Below are positions 26,825-36,764 of a stretch of 64,000 bases of DNA, one piece after another. The notes beneath the pieces were generated by a model. That model was not told where the DNA came from. It saw nothing but the letters and a program-made list of their open reading frames with translations, and did not search any database. Position 1 is the first letter of the stretch. Each line of letters begins with the position of its first letter. Source of the DNA: Pseudomonas putida (lineage in GTDB: Bacteria > Pseudomonadota > Gammaproteobacteria > Pseudomonadales > Pseudomonadaceae); NCBI RefSeq assembly GCF_001976065.1, contig NZ_MNAH01000004.1, positions 622,519 through 686,518 of the forward strand, in the 5' to 3' direction. A program made the translations under genes and the position numbers.

Positions 26825-27775
26825 ATGTCTGTGTTTACCCCCCTGGCTCGGCCTGAGCTGGAAGCTTTTCTCGCCCCTTATGGCCTCGGCCGCCTGCTTG
26901 ATTTCCAGGGGATTGCCGCCGGTAGCGAAAACACCAATTTCTTTATCAGCCTGGAGCAGGGCGAATTTGTCCTGACCCTGATCGAGCGTGGCCCGGTGCA
27001 GGAGATGCCGTTCTTCATCGAATTGCTCGACGTGCTGCACCAGGCCGACCTGCCAGTGCCTTACGCCCTGCGTACCACCGACGGCGTGGCCCTGCGCGAA
27101 CTGGCCGGCAAGCCTGCGCTGTTGCAACCGCGCCTGGCTGGCAAGCACATCAAGCAGGCCAACGCGCAGCATTGCGCCCAGGTGGGCGAGTTGCTGGCTC
27201 ACCTGCACCTGGCAACCCAAGCCAATATGATCAAGCGCAAGACCGATCGTGGCCTGGACTGGATGCTGGAAGAAGGCACGCAGTTTCTCTCGCACCTGAA
27301 ACCCCAGCAGAAAGATCTGTTGCAGCGGGCACTGGAAGAAATCACCGAGCAGAAAGAAAAAATCCTCGCGTTGCCACGCGCCAACATCCACGCTGACCTG
27401 TTCCGCGATAACGCGATGTTCGAGGGCACGCACCTGACCGGGCTGATCGATTTCTATAACGCCTGTTCGGGGCCGATGCTCTACGACGTGGCGATTGCCT
27501 TGAACGACTGGTGCTCCGACGATGACGGCCTGATCGACGGGGCACGGGCTCGGGCGTTGCTCGGTGCTTATGCGGCGCTACGTCCTTTCACCGCGACCGA
27601 AGCCGAGCTGTGGCCGACCATGCTGCGGGTGGCGTGCGTGCGCTTCTGGTTGTCACGCTTGATCGCGGCAGAGTCGTTTGCCGGGCAGGACGTGTTGATT
27701 CACGATCCGATGGAGTTCGAGTTGCGGTTGGCGCAGCGGCAGAAGGTCAGCACGCCGTTGCCTTTCGCCCTCTAA
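26825..27775 (+). CDS. thrB: Homoserine kinase ThrB (APH-fold type)
   Basis: A 316-residue kinase of the aminoglycoside-phosphotransferase fold, the ThrB type found in Pseudomonas rather than the GHMP enzyme of enterics. Marks: GSENTNFFI nucleotide loop, catalytic loop RANIHADLFRDNAMF (Asp and Asn) and metal site LTGLIDFYNA. It phosphorylates L-homoserine in threonine synthesis. The open frame extends to 26786, but ATG 26825 gives the usual MSVFTPL start. A REP pair follows two bases after the stop. Confidence 0.93.
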   Translation: MSVFTPLARPELEAFLAPYGLGRLLDFQGIAAGSENTNFFISLEQGEFVLTLIERGPVQEMPFFIELLDVLHQADLPVPYALRTTDGVALRELAGKPALLQPRLAGKHIKQANAQHCAQVGELLAHLHLATQANMIKRKTDRGLDWMLEEGTQFLSHLKPQQKDLLQRALEEITEQKEKILALPRANIHADLFRDNAMFEGTHLTGLIDFYNACSGPMLYDVAIALNDWCSDDDGLIDGARARALLGAYAALRPFTATEAELWPTMLRVACVRFWLSRLIAAESFAGQDVLIHDPMEFELRLAQRQKVSTPLPFAL

Positions 27776-27777
27776 AA

Positions 27778-27874
27778 GCTTCGCGGGCAAGCCCGCTCCC
27801 ACAGGTGGCCGGTGTGAATACAGATTTTGTGTTCACCAAGGACCCCTGTGGGAGCGAGCCTGCTCGCGAATAGG
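27778..27874. repeat. REP pair (REPIN), GTGGGAGC type
   Basis: Units at 27778-27804 (GCTTCGCGGGCAAGCCCGCT) and 27846-27874 (GTGGGAGCGAGCCTGCTCGC) in inverted orientation, between the convergent thrB and znuA stops. Confidence 0.85.
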
Positions 27875-27891
27875 GCGACGCAATGTTTGAA

Positions 27892-28812
27892 TTACAACGA
27901 CTCCAGGCATCCCGCCAAATCATTGCCCAATTTTTCCAATACCTGCTCATACCCCTGGGCAGTCGCCGGCGTATACCCGCCTAGCGCATCCAGCTCCGCC
28001 AGTTTCACCGGCAGGCCCGCCACCAGGGTTTCCGCCAGGCGTGGACGCAGCGGCGGTTCGCTGAATACGCAGGTCTTGCCGACTTCCTGCAACCGCGCGC
28101 GCATCGCTGCGACGTGCTGGGCGCCGGGTTGCACTTCAGCCGCGACGCTGAACACCCCGGCGTGCTTGAGGCCGTAGGCGTCTTCGAAGTAGTCGAAGGC
28201 TTCGTGGAACACGAAGTAAGGTTTGCCTTCAACACCCGCCAGACGTTTCTTCAAGCGAGCATCCAACGCATCCAGGCGCTCATCAAAGGCCTTGAGGTTA
28301 CGCTGGTAGTGCGCCGCGTTGGCGGAATCGGCTGCGCCCAGATCCGCAGCCATTTTCGCCGCGATTACCCTGGCGTTCGCCGGCGATAGCCACAAATGCG
28401 CATCCAGAGTGCCTGGGCGATGATCGTGGTCATGTTCGTCGGCTTCTTCAGCGTGGGAATGGTTGTCTTCGGCGAAATGTCGCAATTTCAGGCCAGGCAG
28501 GTCCTGCACGGCAACGCTTGGCAATGTACGACCGTTGAGCACCCGCGGCATGAAACCTTCCATGTCCGGCCCGATCCAGTACAGCAGATCCACCGATTGC
28601 ACCTTCCGTACGTCGGAAGGGCGCAGGGCATAGTTATGCGGCGAGGCGCCGGGTGGCAGCAAGACCTCCGGAATCGCCACGCCGTCCTGCACGGCAGTAG
28701 CGATCAGCTGTAGCGGCTTGATGCTGGTGAGGACCCTGACTTCGGCTTGCGCCGATCCGATCAGTAGAAAACTTGCGATAAATGCGACAAAGATAGAAAA
28801 AAGTCGGGACAC
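27892..28812 (-). CDS. znuA: Zinc ABC transporter, periplasmic zinc-binding protein ZnuA
   Basis: A 306-residue solute-binding protein of the cluster A-I metal class. After the signal peptide (MSRLFSIFVAFIASFLLIGSAQA) come the metal-site histidines in GASPHNYALRPSD, AHLWLSP and VFHEAFDYFEDAYG. A His/Asp/Glu-rich loop (about residues 114-132, DNHSHAEEADEHDHDHR) is the typical ZnuA zinc-gathering loop. It delivers Zn2+ to ZnuB. GTG 28812, with GAGTGG five bases upstream, is preferred over GTG 28821. It is divergent from zur, sharing a Zur-box-like site. Confidence 0.92.
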   Translation of the reverse strand: MSRLFSIFVAFIASFLLIGSAQAEVRVLTSIKPLQLIATAVQDGVAIPEVLLPPGASPHNYALRPSDVRKVQSVDLLYWIGPDMEGFMPRVLNGRTLPSVAVQDLPGLKLRHFAEDNHSHAEEADEHDHDHRPGTLDAHLWLSPANARVIAAKMAADLGAADSANAAHYQRNLKAFDERLDALDARLKKRLAGVEGKPYFVFHEAFDYFEDAYGLKHAGVFSVAAEVQPGAQHVAAMRARLQEVGKTCVFSEPPLRPRLAETLVAGLPVKLAELDALGGYTPATAQGYEQVLEKLGNDLAGCLESL

Positions 28813-28839
28813 GATAACCACTCGAGGAGGCGAGAACGG

Positions 28840-28852
28840 GTAATATAATAAC
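28840..28852. promoter_or_regulatory. Zur-box-like operator between znuA and zur
   Basis: GTAATATAATAAC is an imperfect, AT-rich palindrome with GT...AC ends, resembling the core of proteobacterial Zur boxes. It lies in the 66-bp divergent gap, so zinc-loaded Zur could repress both znuA and the zur-znuCB operon. Confidence 0.6.
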
Positions 28853-28878
28853 GTCTCTCACAAAATTCGTCGCCGCTC

Positions 28879-29361
28879 ATGCCTAAAACACCGATTGCAA
28901 GTCGCCCCCACGACCACTCTCATTGCGTTCACAGCGCTTTGTCTGAGGCCGATGCCTTGTGCGCACGCCAGGGCTTGCGCCTGACTGCGTTGCGTCGGCG
29001 GGTGCTGGAACTGGTGTGGCAAAGCCATAAACCGCTGGGGGCGTACGACATTCTCGCGGTACTCAGTGAGCAGGACGGTCGCCGGGCTGCGCCGCCAACG
29101 GTCTACCGCGCGCTGGACTTCCTGCTGGAAAACGGCCTGGTGCACCGTATCTCCTCGCTCAACGCCTTCATCGGCTGTAATCACCCGGCGCACGCGCACC
29201 AGGGGCAGTTCCTGATCTGCCGTGAATGCCACGCTGCCATCGAACTCGAACAGAAGTCCATCAGCGACGCGATCATCGCCAGCGCCAAGGACGTCGGGTT
29301 TGTCGTCGAAGGTCAGACCGTTGAAGTGATCGGTCTCTGTTCAGGCTGCCAGGGGGCTTGA
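28879..29361 (+). CDS. zur: Zinc uptake regulator Zur (Fur family)
   Basis: A 160-residue Fur-family repressor. Winged helix about 25-95 ([48 protein letters not shown]), then dimerisation domain with structural zinc cysteines C-x2-C (CREC) and CSGC at the end, and regulatory residues in HPAHAHQGQ. The His-rich N-terminal tail ([10 protein letters not shown]) is usual for Pseudomonas Zur (Np20). With Zn2+ it represses the zinc importer. The stop overlaps the znuC start by one base. Confidence 0.93.
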   Translation: MPKTPIASRPHDHSHCVHSALSEADALCARQGLRLTALRRRVLELVWQSHKPLGAYDILAVLSEQDGRRAAPPTVYRALDFLLENGLVHRISSLNAFIGCNHPAHAHQGQFLICRECHAAIELEQKSISDAIIASAKDVGFVVEGQTVEVIGLCSGCQGA

Positions 29362-30146
29362 TGAGCAACGCGCTGATCCGTCTCGAGCAGGTTGCCGTCA
29401 CGTTTGCCGGGCAACCGGTGCTGGATAACATCGAGTTGAGCGTCGAGCCGGGGCAGATCGTGACCTTGATCGGCCCTAATGGCGCCGGCAAGACCACCCT
29501 GGTGCGCGCCGTGCTCGGCCTGTTGAAACCCGACAGCGGCAGCGTCTGGCGCAAACCGAAACTGCGGGTGGGCTATATGCCGCAAAAGCTGCATGTCGAT
29601 CCGACCCTGCCGCTCTCGGTGCTGCGTTTCTTGCGCCTGGTGCCAGGTGTGGACCGTGCAATGGCCTTGGCCGCGCTCAAGGAAGTCGGCGCCGAGCAGG
29701 TGATCGATAGCCCCGTGCAAAGTGTTTCCGGCGGAGAAATGCAACGCGTTCTGCTGGCCCGGGCCCTGTTGCGCGAGCCGGAATTACTGGTGCTCGACGA
29801 ACCGGTACAAGGGGTCGACGTGGCGGGTCAGGCCGAACTCTATAGCCTGATCACCCGCCTGCGAGACCGTCACGGCTGCGGCGTGTTGATGGTCTCCCAC
29901 GATCTGCACCTGGTGATGAGCACTACCGACCAAGTGGTTTGCCTGAATCGCCATGTCTGCTGCTCCGGCCACCCCGAGCAGGTCAGCGGTGATCCGGCAT
30001 TCGTCGAGCTATTCGGAAAAAACGCCCAAAGCCTGGCGATTTATCACCACCATCACGACCACGCCCACGATTTGCACGGCTCGGTGGTCAAGGCGCCCAC
30101 CTCGGGCCATAACCATGTTCACGGAGATAGCTGCAAGCATGGCTGA
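29361..30146 (+). CDS. znuC: Zinc ABC transporter ATPase ZnuC
   Basis: A 261-residue ATP-binding subunit: Walker [10 protein letters not shown], signature [15 protein letters not shown], Walker [14 protein letters not shown], switch VSHDL. The C-terminal tail is His-rich ([14 protein letters not shown] and [12 protein letters not shown]), common in ZnuC and likely to bind zinc. It couples ATP hydrolysis to zinc import through ZnuB. ATG 29361 overlaps the zur stop (TGATG); its own 3' end overlaps znuB by 8 bases. Confidence 0.94.
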   Translation: MSNALIRLEQVAVTFAGQPVLDNIELSVEPGQIVTLIGPNGAGKTTLVRAVLGLLKPDSGSVWRKPKLRVGYMPQKLHVDPTLPLSVLRFLRLVPGVDRAMALAALKEVGAEQVIDSPVQSVSGGEMQRVLLARALLREPELLVLDEPVQGVDVAGQAELYSLITRLRDRHGCGVLMVSHDLHLVMSTTDQVVCLNRHVCCSGHPEQVSGDPAFVELFGKNAQSLAIYHHHHDHAHDLHGSVVKAPTSGHNHVHGDSCKHG

Positions 30147-30927
30147 TTTTCTGCTCTACGCCCTGCTTGCAGGTCTGGCCCTGGCGGTTGTAGCGGGCCC
30201 CCTGGGCTCCTTCGTGGTCTGGCGGCGCATGGCCTATTTCGGCGACACCCTGTCCCACGCGGCATTGCTCGGCGTGGCGCTGGGTTTTCTGCTGGATGTC
30301 AGCCCGACAGTTGCGGTCACGGTCGGCTGTTTACTGTTGGCGGTGTTGCTGGTGACCTTGCAACAGCGCCAGCCGCTGGCCTCCGACACGCTTTTGGGAA
30401 TTCTCGCACCCAGCACCCTCTCTTTAGGCTTGGTGGTACTAAGCTTCATGCACGAAGTGCGGATCGACCTGATGGCCTATCTGTTCGGCGACTTACTGGC
30501 GATCAGTCCGACCGATCTGGCCTGGATCCTCGGGGGTAGCGCAGCGGTGCTGGCATTGCTGGTGACGTTGTGGCGGCCATTGCTGGCAATCACCGTGCAC
30601 GAGGAGCTGGCGAGGGTCGAAGGACTGCCGGTGGCGGGTTTGCGCCTGGCACTGATGCTGTTGATCGCCGTGGTCATTGCGGTGGCGATGAAAATCGTCG
30701 GTGTGTTGCTGATCACCTCGTTGTTGATCATTCCGGCGGCTGCGGCACAACGTCACGCCCGCTCACCGGAGCAGATGGCACTGGGTGCGAGCCTGCTTGG
30801 CATACTCGCCGTGTGTGGCGGATTATCGCTTTCCTGGTTCAAGGACACCCCGGCGGGCCCGTCGATTGTAGTGGCGGCGGCCGCGCTGTTTCTGCTGAGT
30901 TTTGTTCTGCCCCGTCGAGGGGTGTAG
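30139..30927 (+). CDS. znuB: Zinc ABC transporter permease ZnuB
   Basis: A 262-residue ABC-3 family permease with about seven or eight membrane helices. It shows the family features [22 protein letters not shown] near the N terminus and [18 protein letters not shown] near the C terminus. The frame is open well upstream within znuC, but ATG 30139 gives the proper start, overlapping znuC by 8 bases. It completes the ZnuABC high-affinity zinc importer. Confidence 0.94.
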   Translation: MADFLLYALLAGLALAVVAGPLGSFVVWRRMAYFGDTLSHAALLGVALGFLLDVSPTVAVTVGCLLLAVLLVTLQQRQPLASDTLLGILAPSTLSLGLVVLSFMHEVRIDLMAYLFGDLLAISPTDLAWILGGSAAVLALLVTLWRPLLAITVHEELARVEGLPVAGLRLALMLLIAVVIAVAMKIVGVLLITSLLIIPAAAAQRHARSPEQMALGASLLGILAVCGGLSLSWFKDTPAGPSIVVAAAALFLLSFVLPRRGV

Positions 30928-30964
30928 ACTTGCTCGTTTTTTGCGCAAATAGAGAGTCGCAGGA

Positions 30965-31678
30965 ATGAAGTCGTTCGCCTCCCGTTATCTGCTCCTTGTC
31001 GCATTTTCTTTGCTGCTGGGCGCTTGCCAAAGCACGCCACCAGCCCCCGAGGCCCCGGATGCGCGGGCCACGGCCATTGCGCAGCTGGAACAAAGCCTGG
31101 CCAGCAGCGAACTGGCCACGGCCGAGGGTCAATTGGCGGCGTTGCAGGCCGAGTCGCCCAACGACCAATCCCTTGAGCAATACCAGCGTCAGCTCGCCGA
31201 AGCCTATCTGTTGCGTAGCCAGATCGTGCTGCAAAAAGGTGATGTGAACGCCGCCGCCACCGCGCTGAGCCGTGCCCGCGTGCTGATGCCCAAGGCGCCA
31301 GCACTGACCGGTGGGGTCAATGGTGCCATCGCCGAGGCCCGCAAGGCTGAACTGGAAAAAGCCGAAGCGGCCCTCAAGGCTGCCGAAGCCCAACCAAAAG
31401 CCAAGGTCATCGACCTGACCGCTGAAAGCACCACGGTTGCGTTGAATATCAACGATATGGCCAAGCTACGTCGTCAACTGGACGCCATCGCCGCCGATGT
31501 GGTGAACTTTCAGTGTGATGTGAGCATTCAGGCGCCGCGTACCGACGATTACCCATGGCTGGCCAATTTGCTAACCAAGCGGGTGAAGAAGCTCGATCCG
31601 CAGTTTGAGCTGAATCTGGAGCGGCAGATTATTCGCAGCGTTCCGGCGCAGATGGTTTTGAGCCCGCGCAAGTCTTGA
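30965..31678 (+). CDS. PA5502-like lipoprotein with TPR-like repeats
   Basis: A 237-residue lipoprotein: signal peptide with lipobox LLGAC (Cys21). The mature N-terminal part is helical and Ala/Glu-rich (about 30-150), resembling TPR or coiled-coil repeats (AEAYLLRSQIVLQKGDVNAAATALSRARVLMPKAP is characteristic). No enzymatic motif is seen. The gene follows znuB by 37 bases on the same strand, as in P. aeruginosa, and may be read through from the zur operon; whether it takes part in zinc homeostasis is unknown. Confidence 0.75.
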   Translation: MKSFASRYLLLVAFSLLLGACQSTPPAPEAPDARATAIAQLEQSLASSELATAEGQLAALQAESPNDQSLEQYQRQLAEAYLLRSQIVLQKGDVNAAATALSRARVLMPKAPALTGGVNGAIAEARKAELEKAEAALKAAEAQPKAKVIDLTAESTTVALNINDMAKLRRQLDAIAADVVNFQCDVSIQAPRTDDYPWLANLLTKRVKKLDPQFELNLERQIIRSVPAQMVLSPRKS

Positions 31679-31680
31679 GA

Positions 31681-31718
31681 AAAAGATCGCAGCCCTGTAG
31701 GCGCTGCGATCTTTTGCT
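31681..31718. terminator. Bidirectional terminator between the lipoprotein gene and katE
   Basis: AAAAGATCGCAGC...GCTGCGATCTTTT forms a strong stem with A and T tracts on each side, so it works in both directions between convergent genes. Confidence 0.85.
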
Positions 31719-31720
31719 TT

Positions 31721-33859
31721 TCAGGCCGGAATCGCCTTGGCCTTAGGCTCCCTGTCCCAAACCCGATGCTGCCCGATTGCCGCAAAGAACGGCTTGGCCA
31801 ATTGGCCGTTCGCTCCCACGATCAAACCCGCATCAACTTCCAGCTTCAACACATCCAGCAGCTGCTTCGCCTCGCCATGCAGCGCGATCGCTTTCAAATG
31901 TTTGTAAGCTTCGAGCAGGTAGTGCAACGCCACGCCGTCGCCGCTCAGCGCCTTGATCGAGGCAGCACCCCCCGGAACGAACACCGCATCGAACGCAATG
32001 GACGGCATGCCCTCCATCGACGCATCCACGGGTAGCATCTTGCCGGCAGCGGTCGTGACCGGCGCCGAGGTGGGGCCAAGCAGTTTGGCGTGCGCACCCT
32101 CAGCTTCCAGGGCCTTTTTCATCGCATCGATCGCATTGCCATCGACGCCGTTAGCCGCAAGAATCGCCACTTTTCGGGTCTTGATATCCCCCGGCAGCAA
32201 GTTGGCCTGGCTCAGGGCTGGGGAACGATCCAGAGATATCTTCGGTACGTCGACCGTACCGGCTTTGGGTGCTGGCAGGCCAAGGTTTTGCGCCACGCGC
32301 TTGGCCAGCTCCAGATCGATGTTGGCCAGAATCTCGTTCACCTCGCGCGCGCGGATATGCTCCCGTTCGACCTTGCCCAGCTCAAAGCTGTAGGCGGAAA
32401 TGATGTGCTCCTGCTCGTGCTTGCTCATGCTGTGGAAAAACAGCCGGGCCTGGGAAAAGTGGTCGCCAAATGACTCGCTGCGCTGACGGATCTTGTTGGC
32501 GTCGATGCGCTCCTGATAACTTTCGAACCCGCCGTCCTGGGCGGCGGCGGGCGTCTCTTTCGGCCAGCCGCCGTCGATCGAGTTCGGTTCGTAGGACGCG
32601 CGCCCCTTGTCGATGGTGGTGCGATGCAACGCATCACGCTGGCCGTTGTGGAACGGTGCTACCGGACGATTGATCGGGATTTCGTGAAAGTTCGGCCCAC
32701 CGAGTCGGCTGATCTGCGTGTCGGTGTAGGAAAACAGCCGACCTTGCAGCAACGGATCGTTGGAGAAGTCGATCCCGGGCACGATATGCCCCGGGCAGAA
32801 AGCCACCTGCTCGGTTTCAGCGAAGAAGTTGTCCGGGTTGCGGTTGAGCGTCATTTTCCCCAGCGGCGTAATGGGTACGAGCTCTTCTGGAATCAGCTTG
32901 GTGGGGTCGAGGATGTCGAAATCGAAAGCGTGTTCGTTTTCTTCCTCGATGACCTGTACGCCGAGTTCCCATTCCGGGTAGTCGCCCATCTCGATGGCTT
33001 CCCAGAGATCGCGGCGATGATAGTCGGTGTCCTTGCCTGCCAGTTTCTGCGCTTCATCCCACACCAGCGAGCAGGTCCCGGCGGCAGGGCGCCAGTGAAA
33101 TTTGACGAAGCGCGACTTTCCTTCGGCGTTGATCAGGCGGAAGGTATGCACGCCGAAGCCTTGCATGCTGCGCAGGCTTTTCGGGATGGCCCGGTCGGAC
33201 ATCGCCCAGATCACCATGTGGGCTGATTCGGGTTGCAGCGAAACAAAGTCCCAGAACGTATCGTGGGCCGAGCCGCCCGTAGGGATTTCGTTGTGAGGCT
33301 CGGGTTTTACCGCGTGGACAAAGTCGGGAAACTTGATGGCGTCCTGGATGAAAAACACCGGCATGTTGTTGCCCACCAGATCGAAGTTGCCTTCATCGGT
33401 GAAAAACTTCACGGCGAAGCCTCGTACGTCCCGCACGGTATCGCCCGACCCACGGGGCCCCTGCACTGTGGAAAAACGCACGAATACCGGGGTTTTTTTC
33501 GCAGGATCCTGCAGAAAACCGGCCTTGGTCAGCACGGAGTGGTTCTCGTAGGACTGGAAGAAGCCATGAGCGCCGGTACCGCGGGCATGCACGATGCGCT
33601 CGGGGATACGCTCATGGTCAAAGTGCGTGATCTTTTCACGCATGATGAAATCTTCCAGCAGCGACGGCCCACGGGCACCGGCTTTCAGCGTGTTTTGATT
33701 GTCTGCAACCTTCACGCCTTGATTGGTACGCAAGGCCTGGCCTGTGGCGTCGGAGCGGAATTTTTCCAGGCTATCGAGTTTGGTGTTGGTGTTGCTGCGG
33801 TCCAGGGTATCGGTCCCGGCCAGTGCGCTCTTGGGGGCGGCAGGCTTCTTGGTACTCAT
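31721..33859 (-). CDS. katE: Large-subunit catalase HPII (KatE)
   Basis: A 712-residue monofunctional heme catalase. N-terminal extension, then the catalase core with catalytic His in [13 protein letters not shown], Asn in [13 protein letters not shown] and proximal heme Tyr in [14 protein letters not shown]. The last ~150 residues form a class I glutamine amidotransferase/DJ-1-like domain ([21 protein letters not shown]) found only in large-subunit catalases. It destroys H2O2 in the cytoplasm, usually in stationary phase. Placement between the zinc and methionine transport genes differs from P. aeruginosa, where katE is elsewhere as I recall. Confidence 0.94.
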   Translation of the reverse strand: MSTKKPAAPKSALAGTDTLDRSNTNTKLDSLEKFRSDATGQALRTNQGVKVADNQNTLKAGARGPSLLEDFIMREKITHFDHERIPERIVHARGTGAHGFFQSYENHSVLTKAGFLQDPAKKTPVFVRFSTVQGPRGSGDTVRDVRGFAVKFFTDEGNFDLVGNNMPVFFIQDAIKFPDFVHAVKPEPHNEIPTGGSAHDTFWDFVSLQPESAHMVIWAMSDRAIPKSLRSMQGFGVHTFRLINAEGKSRFVKFHWRPAAGTCSLVWDEAQKLAGKDTDYHRRDLWEAIEMGDYPEWELGVQVIEEENEHAFDFDILDPTKLIPEELVPITPLGKMTLNRNPDNFFAETEQVAFCPGHIVPGIDFSNDPLLQGRLFSYTDTQISRLGGPNFHEIPINRPVAPFHNGQRDALHRTTIDKGRASYEPNSIDGGWPKETPAAAQDGGFESYQERIDANKIRQRSESFGDHFSQARLFFHSMSKHEQEHIISAYSFELGKVEREHIRAREVNEILANIDLELAKRVAQNLGLPAPKAGTVDVPKISLDRSPALSQANLLPGDIKTRKVAILAANGVDGNAIDAMKKALEAEGAHAKLLGPTSAPVTTAAGKMLPVDASMEGMPSIAFDAVFVPGGAASIKALSGDGVALHYLLEAYKHLKAIALHGEAKQLLDVLKLEVDAGLIVGANGQLAKPFFAAIGQHRVWDREPKAKAIPA

Positions 33860-34069
33860 CGGGCGTGTCTCCTCGGGTTTTTTTTCGAGTGGCCCTATTA
33901 GTGACTGATGGTGTTTTGCGGCGTTCCTTTTATCTGACCTTTGATCGCGTTATTGCCAAATGACTGGTCGAATGCGAAATAAATGCTAAGAACTGCTATA
34001 CGGACAGGCTAAAATGCGCGCCCGGCTAACCGCTGATCCTTTTCCAACGCGCCCCACAAGGTTCGCTAC

Positions 34070-35077
34070 GTGATCGAGTTTCAAAACGTCCATAAAACCT
34101 ACCGCGTTGCCGGTAAGGATATCCCCGCCCTGCATCCGACCAGCCTGACGATAGAGAACGGTCAGGTCTTCGGTCTGATCGGCCATTCCGGTGCGGGAAA
34201 AAGTACCCTGCTACGTCTGATCAATCGCCTGGAAAACTCCAGCGGCGGCAAGATCATCGTTGATGGCGAAGAGGTCACGGCGCTCGACGCCAACGGCTTG
34301 CGCCGTTTCCGTCAGCAGGTCGGGATGATTTTCCAGCACTTCAACTTGCTGGCATCCAAGACCGTGGCCGACAACGTTGCCCTGCCACTGACGCTGGCGG
34401 GTGAGATGTCCCGCCCCGAGATCAACCAGCGTGTCGCCGAGTTGCTGGCCCGGGTCGGTTTGTCCGACCACGCCAACAAGTACCCGGCGCAGTTGTCCGG
34501 CGGCCAGAAGCAACGCGTCGGCATTGCCCGCGCCCTGGCAACCAAGCCGAAAATTCTCCTGTGCGATGAAGCCACCAGCGCCCTCGACCCGCAAACCACG
34601 GCGTCGGTCCTGCAATTGCTGGCCGAGATCAACCGTGAGCTGAAGTTGACCATCGTGCTGATTACCCATGAAATGGACGTGATTCGCCGGGTCTGCGACC
34701 AGGTCGGAGTCATGGACGCTGGCGTGATCGTCGAGCAAGGCACGGTGGCCGAGGTGTTTCTGCATCCTAAACACCCGACGACCAAGCGCTTCGTGCAAGA
34801 AGACGAGCAAATCGACGAAAGCGAACAACGTGACGACTTCGCTCATGTGCCTGGCCGCATTGTGCGCCTGACCTTCCAGGGTGAAGCGACCTACGCGCCC
34901 CTTCTGGGTACCGTCGCTCGGGAAACCGGTGTGGACTACAGCATCCTGGCCGGTCGTATCGACCGCATCAAGGACATCCCTTACGGGCAACTGACCCTGG
35001 CCGTGACCGGCGGTGACATGGAAGCGGCCTTCGCCCGCTTCACCGCGGCCGACGTCCACATGGAGGTGCTGCGCTAA
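34070..35077 (+). CDS. metN: Methionine ABC transporter ATPase MetN
   Basis: A 335-residue ATP-binding protein: Walker [10 protein letters not shown], signature [15 protein letters not shown], Walker [14 protein letters not shown], switch ITHEM. The C-terminal ~100 residues form the NIL (ACT-like) domain that binds methionine and inhibits transport ([18 protein letters not shown]). Translation starts at GTG 34070. The stop overlaps the metI start by one base (TAATG). It powers D/L-methionine uptake with MetI and MetQ. Confidence 0.94.
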   Translation: MIEFQNVHKTYRVAGKDIPALHPTSLTIENGQVFGLIGHSGAGKSTLLRLINRLENSSGGKIIVDGEEVTALDANGLRRFRQQVGMIFQHFNLLASKTVADNVALPLTLAGEMSRPEINQRVAELLARVGLSDHANKYPAQLSGGQKQRVGIARALATKPKILLCDEATSALDPQTTASVLQLLAEINRELKLTIVLITHEMDVIRRVCDQVGVMDAGVIVEQGTVAEVFLHPKHPTTKRFVQEDEQIDESEQRDDFAHVPGRIVRLTFQGEATYAPLLGTVARETGVDYSILAGRIDRIKDIPYGQLTLAVTGGDMEAAFARFTAADVHMEVLR

Positions 35078-35751
35078 TGGAAGCCCTGACAAGTTTCTTC
35101 GCCAATATCGACTGGTTTGAAATCTGGCTGGCCACCGGCGACACCCTGCTGATGCTCGGTGGTTCGCTGTTGTTCACCGTGCTGCTGGGCCTGCCGCTGG
35201 GGGTGCTGTTGTTCCTCTGCAGCCCCCGTCAGTTGCTGGAAGCCAAAGGCGTCTATGCGATGTTGTCCCTGGTGGTGAACATCCTGCGTTCGCTGCCGTT
35301 CATCATTCTGCTGATCGTGATGATCCCGTTCACGGTGTTGATCACGGGTACCTCCCTCGGCGTCGCCGGTGCAATCCCACCGCTGGTAGTGGGCGCTACG
35401 CCGTTTTTTGCGCGCCTGGTGGAAACCGCGTTGCGTGAAGTGGATCGCGGCATCATCGAAGCGACCCAGGCCATGGGCGCGACGACGCGGCAGATCATCA
35501 CCAATGCCTTGCTGCCTGAAGCCCGTCCCGGCATCTTCGCGGCAATTACGGTCACAGCCATTACACTGGTTTCCTACACGGCCATGGCCGGTGTGGTCGG
35601 TGCTGGTGGCTTGGGTGACTTGGCGATCCGGTTCGGTTACCAGCGCTTCCAGACTGACGTGATGGTGGTCACGGTGGTGCTGCTGCTGGTGCTGGTGCAG
35701 GTCCTGCAAACCGTCGGCGACAAGCTGGTTGTGCATTTTTCCCGGAAATAA
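35077..35751 (+). CDS. metI: Methionine ABC transporter permease MetI
   Basis: A 224-residue permease with about five membrane helices and the BPD_transp_1 EAA loop (EVDRGIIEATQAMGATTRQIITNALLPEARPGI). It forms the dimeric pore of the MetNIQ importer. ATG 35077 overlaps the metN stop; metQ follows 89 bases later. It is close to the classical MetI length (217). Confidence 0.94.
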   Translation: MEALTSFFANIDWFEIWLATGDTLLMLGGSLLFTVLLGLPLGVLLFLCSPRQLLEAKGVYAMLSLVVNILRSLPFIILLIVMIPFTVLITGTSLGVAGAIPPLVVGATPFFARLVETALREVDRGIIEATQAMGATTRQIITNALLPEARPGIFAAITVTAITLVSYTAMAGVVGAGGLGDLAIRFGYQRFQTDVMVVTVVLLLVLVQVLQTVGDKLVVHFSRK

Positions 35752-35840
35752 ACAGTTCTCGTAAATGACAAATGAGCCGGTCATTCGCTGGCAGGCGCCA
35801 AACGGGCGCCGCAAGCGGGTACCCACATGGAGTTAGCTGA

Positions 35841-36614
35841 ATGAAAAAACTACTCGTCGCGTTCGCTGCCGTTGCAGCCTTTTCCGCCCACGCTGCCGAC
35901 ACCCTGACTGTCGCGGCGACCCCGGTTCCACATGCGGAAATCCTTGAATTCGTTAAACCGGCACTGGCCAAGCAAGGCGTCGACCTCAAGGTCAAGGTCT
36001 TCACCGATTACATCCAGCCGAACGTGCAGGTCGCGGAAAAACGCCTGGACGCCAACTTCTTCCAGCACCAGCCGTATCTGGATGAGTTCAACAAGGCCAA
36101 GGGCACCCACCTGGTGTCGGTAGCCGGCGTTCATCTTGAGCCACTGGGTGTTTACTCCAGCAAGTACAAGTCCCTGAAAGAGCTGCCAAGCACCGCCACC
36201 GTGGTGATCCCCAACGATGCCACCAACGGCGGCCGTGCGCTGCTGCTGTTGGCCAAGGCCGATATGATCAAGCTGCAGGATTCAAACAACATCCTGTCGA
36301 CGGTCAAGGACATTACCGAGAACCCGCAGAACCTGAAGTTCCGTGAGCTGGAAGCCGCGACCATCCCGCGTGTACTGACCCAGGTTGACCTCGCGCTGAT
36401 CAACACCAACTATGCGTTGGAAGCCAAGCTCGATCCTTCCAAGGACGCGCTGTTCATCGAAGGCAGCGACTCGCCTTACGTGAACATCCTGGTTGCCCGC
36501 CCGGACGACAAGGACAGCGAAGCGATGAAGAAGCTGGTAGCTGCCCTGCACAGCCCGGAAGTGAAGGCCTTCATTCTCGAGAAGTACAAAGGCGCGGTCG
36601 TGCCGGCGTTCTGA
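35841..36614 (+). CDS. metQ: Methionine ABC transporter substrate-binding protein MetQ
   Basis: A 257-residue NlpA/MetQ-family binding protein. The signal peptide (MKKLLVAFAAVAAFSAHA) has no lipobox cysteine, so the mature protein is a soluble periplasmic form rather than a lipoprotein. Family blocks: TPVPHAEILEFVKP, VFTDYIQPNVQVAEKRLDANFFQH, VVIPNDATNGGRALLLL. GGAG precedes the ATG. It is the last gene of metNIQ; a strong terminator follows. Other NlpA-family ligands are possible, but the operon supports methionine. Confidence 0.92.
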   Translation: MKKLLVAFAAVAAFSAHAADTLTVAATPVPHAEILEFVKPALAKQGVDLKVKVFTDYIQPNVQVAEKRLDANFFQHQPYLDEFNKAKGTHLVSVAGVHLEPLGVYSSKYKSLKELPSTATVVIPNDATNGGRALLLLAKADMIKLQDSNNILSTVKDITENPQNLKFRELEAATIPRVLTQVDLALINTNYALEAKLDPSKDALFIEGSDSPYVNILVARPDDKDSEAMKKLVAALHSPEVKAFILEKYKGAVVPAF

Positions 36615-36630
36615 TTGGCTGAACGCAACG

Positions 36631-36663
36631 AAAAAGGGGCGCATTGAATGCGCCCCTTTTTTT
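36631..36663 (+). terminator. Rho-independent terminator after metQ
   Basis: AAAAAGGGGCGCA, a four-base loop and TGCGCCCCTTTTTTT: a GC-rich stem with seven or more U residues, 16 bases after the stop. Confidence 0.92.
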
Positions 36664-36680
36664 CGCCTGAAATACGGAGC

Positions 36681-36751
36681 CCTGTAGGAGCCGGCTTGCC
36701 GGCGAGGGCAATCTCGCGGGCCCCTTCGCCGGCAAGCCGGGCTCCTACAGG
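36681..36751. repeat. REP pair (REPIN), GTAGGAGCCGGC type
   Basis: Units at 36681-36708 (TGTAGGAGCCGGCTTGCCGG) and 36721-36751 (reverse, CCGGCAAGCCGGGCTCCTAC), almost perfect inverted copies, between convergent metQ and sco. Confidence 0.88.
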
Positions 36752-36764
36752 TTTTGTGATGTGT

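Noticed and set aside
33860-34069. Promoter elements between katE and metN (CTATAC on the plus strand)
   Set aside because: A -10-like hexamer is present, but I could not find a matching -35 with normal spacing, so no promoter is called.
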